From: Thioflexithrix psekupsensis
GTDB lineage: Bacteria > Pseudomonadota > Gammaproteobacteria > Beggiatoales > Beggiatoaceae
Reading direction: 5' to 3'
Length of the DNA stretch: 64,000 nt
Assembly (NCBI RefSeq): GCF_002149925.1
Contig: NZ_MSLT01000012.1
Span: 1,108,501-1,172,500, forward strand
The translations under genes and the position numbers were made by a program. This document shows positions 63,919 to 64,000 of the stretch, in pieces. The first letter of the stretch is position 1. Every line of letters starts with the position of its first letter. The notes below the pieces were generated by a model. It did no database searches. It worked only from the letters and a program-made list of their open reading frames with translations, and was not told the DNA's origin.

Positions 63919-64000
63919 AAACTGAAGAGTTTGATCATGGCTCAGATTGAACGCTGGCGGTATGCTTAACACATGCAAGTCGAACGGAGGTAGCAATACT
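63919..64000 (+). rRNA. 16S ribosomal RNA, 5' end (cut by window edge)
   Basis: Begins AAACTGAAGAGTTTGATCAT, continuing with GGCTCAGATTGAACGCTGGC and ACACATGCAAGTCGAACGG, the universal 5' end of bacterial 16S rRNA. 82 nt are visible. Confidence 0.97.

Noticed and set aside
1..64000. CRISPR arrays, phage integrases or a replication origin
   Set aside because: No spaced direct repeats of 25-40 bp, no integrase-type motifs and no DnaA-box cluster were found by eye.

Overview
The window looks like chromosome of a free-living gammaproteobacterium. Supporting features are fabA-fabB, hflK-hflC with a DUF2065 gene beside them, ycjX-ycjF, trkA, a sanA homologue, avtA, and a short-form hisG together with hisZ. 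The base composition is moderately AT-rich and the visible 16S start is gammaproteobacterial in style. The gene set and the AT-rich IS630/MITE repeats are compatible with Thiotrichales/Beggiatoa-type sulfur bacteria. That placement is inference only, since just 82 bases of 16S rRNA are present.

Layout. 1-3.95 kb: start of priA, a Gln-rich coiled-coil protein and a CHASE2 class III cyclase. 3.97-13.1 kb: an accessory, defence-like island. It holds two nearly identical IS630 elements in opposite orientation, a secreted Cys-rich protein, fragments of a YefM/YoeB-type toxin-antitoxin module, an AAA ATPase plus TOPRIM/DUF4276-like gene pair, an intact YoeB-type module and a 709-aa ABC-like ATPase. 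The ATPase of the pair is split by an IS630 copy and its partner by a 191-bp MITE. 13.4-25.7 kb: hisG, glgA, a tandem thioredoxin-fold protein, bioD, an ABC-2 exporter, a TonB receptor, a pentapeptide-repeat protein, aroE fused to a SdhAF4/DUF1674-like tail, and two glycosyltransferases. 25.8-37.5 kb: a VapBC-type module, glgB, nadD, an OmpA-like/CUB-like envelope pair, trkA, a DEDDh exonuclease and the alpha-E / ATP-grasp / transglutaminase cluster. 37.7-54.3 kb: small ORFs, two aminotransferases, sanA with a second MITE, an MBL hydrolase, a HAD-UbiA fusion, an arsenic cluster (ACR3 + ArsR), hisZ-DUF2065-hflC-hflK, ycjX-ycjF, a small membrane protein, a universal stress protein and an RRM protein. 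54.8-64 kb: a lone type IIG-like restriction-methylation protein, fabA-fabB, a Sel1/SEC-C protein, an ArsR-family regulator, tpiA-secG, tRNA-Leu(GAG), and the tandem promoters, leader and start of an rRNA operon.

How genes work together. glgA and glgB cover elongation and branching of glycogen from two separate loci. Short HisG needs HisZ, which lies 32 kb away. HflK-HflC form the membrane complex that modulates FtsH, with DUF2065 alongside. FabA-FabB supply unsaturated fatty acids. ArsR and ACR3 form an arsenite-responsive efflux unit. The most interesting material is the 4-13 kb island, where both insertions can be removed on paper to restore exact reading frames, and the AroE-SdhAF4-like fusion. 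I see no CRISPR array, integrase, phage genes or replication origin.
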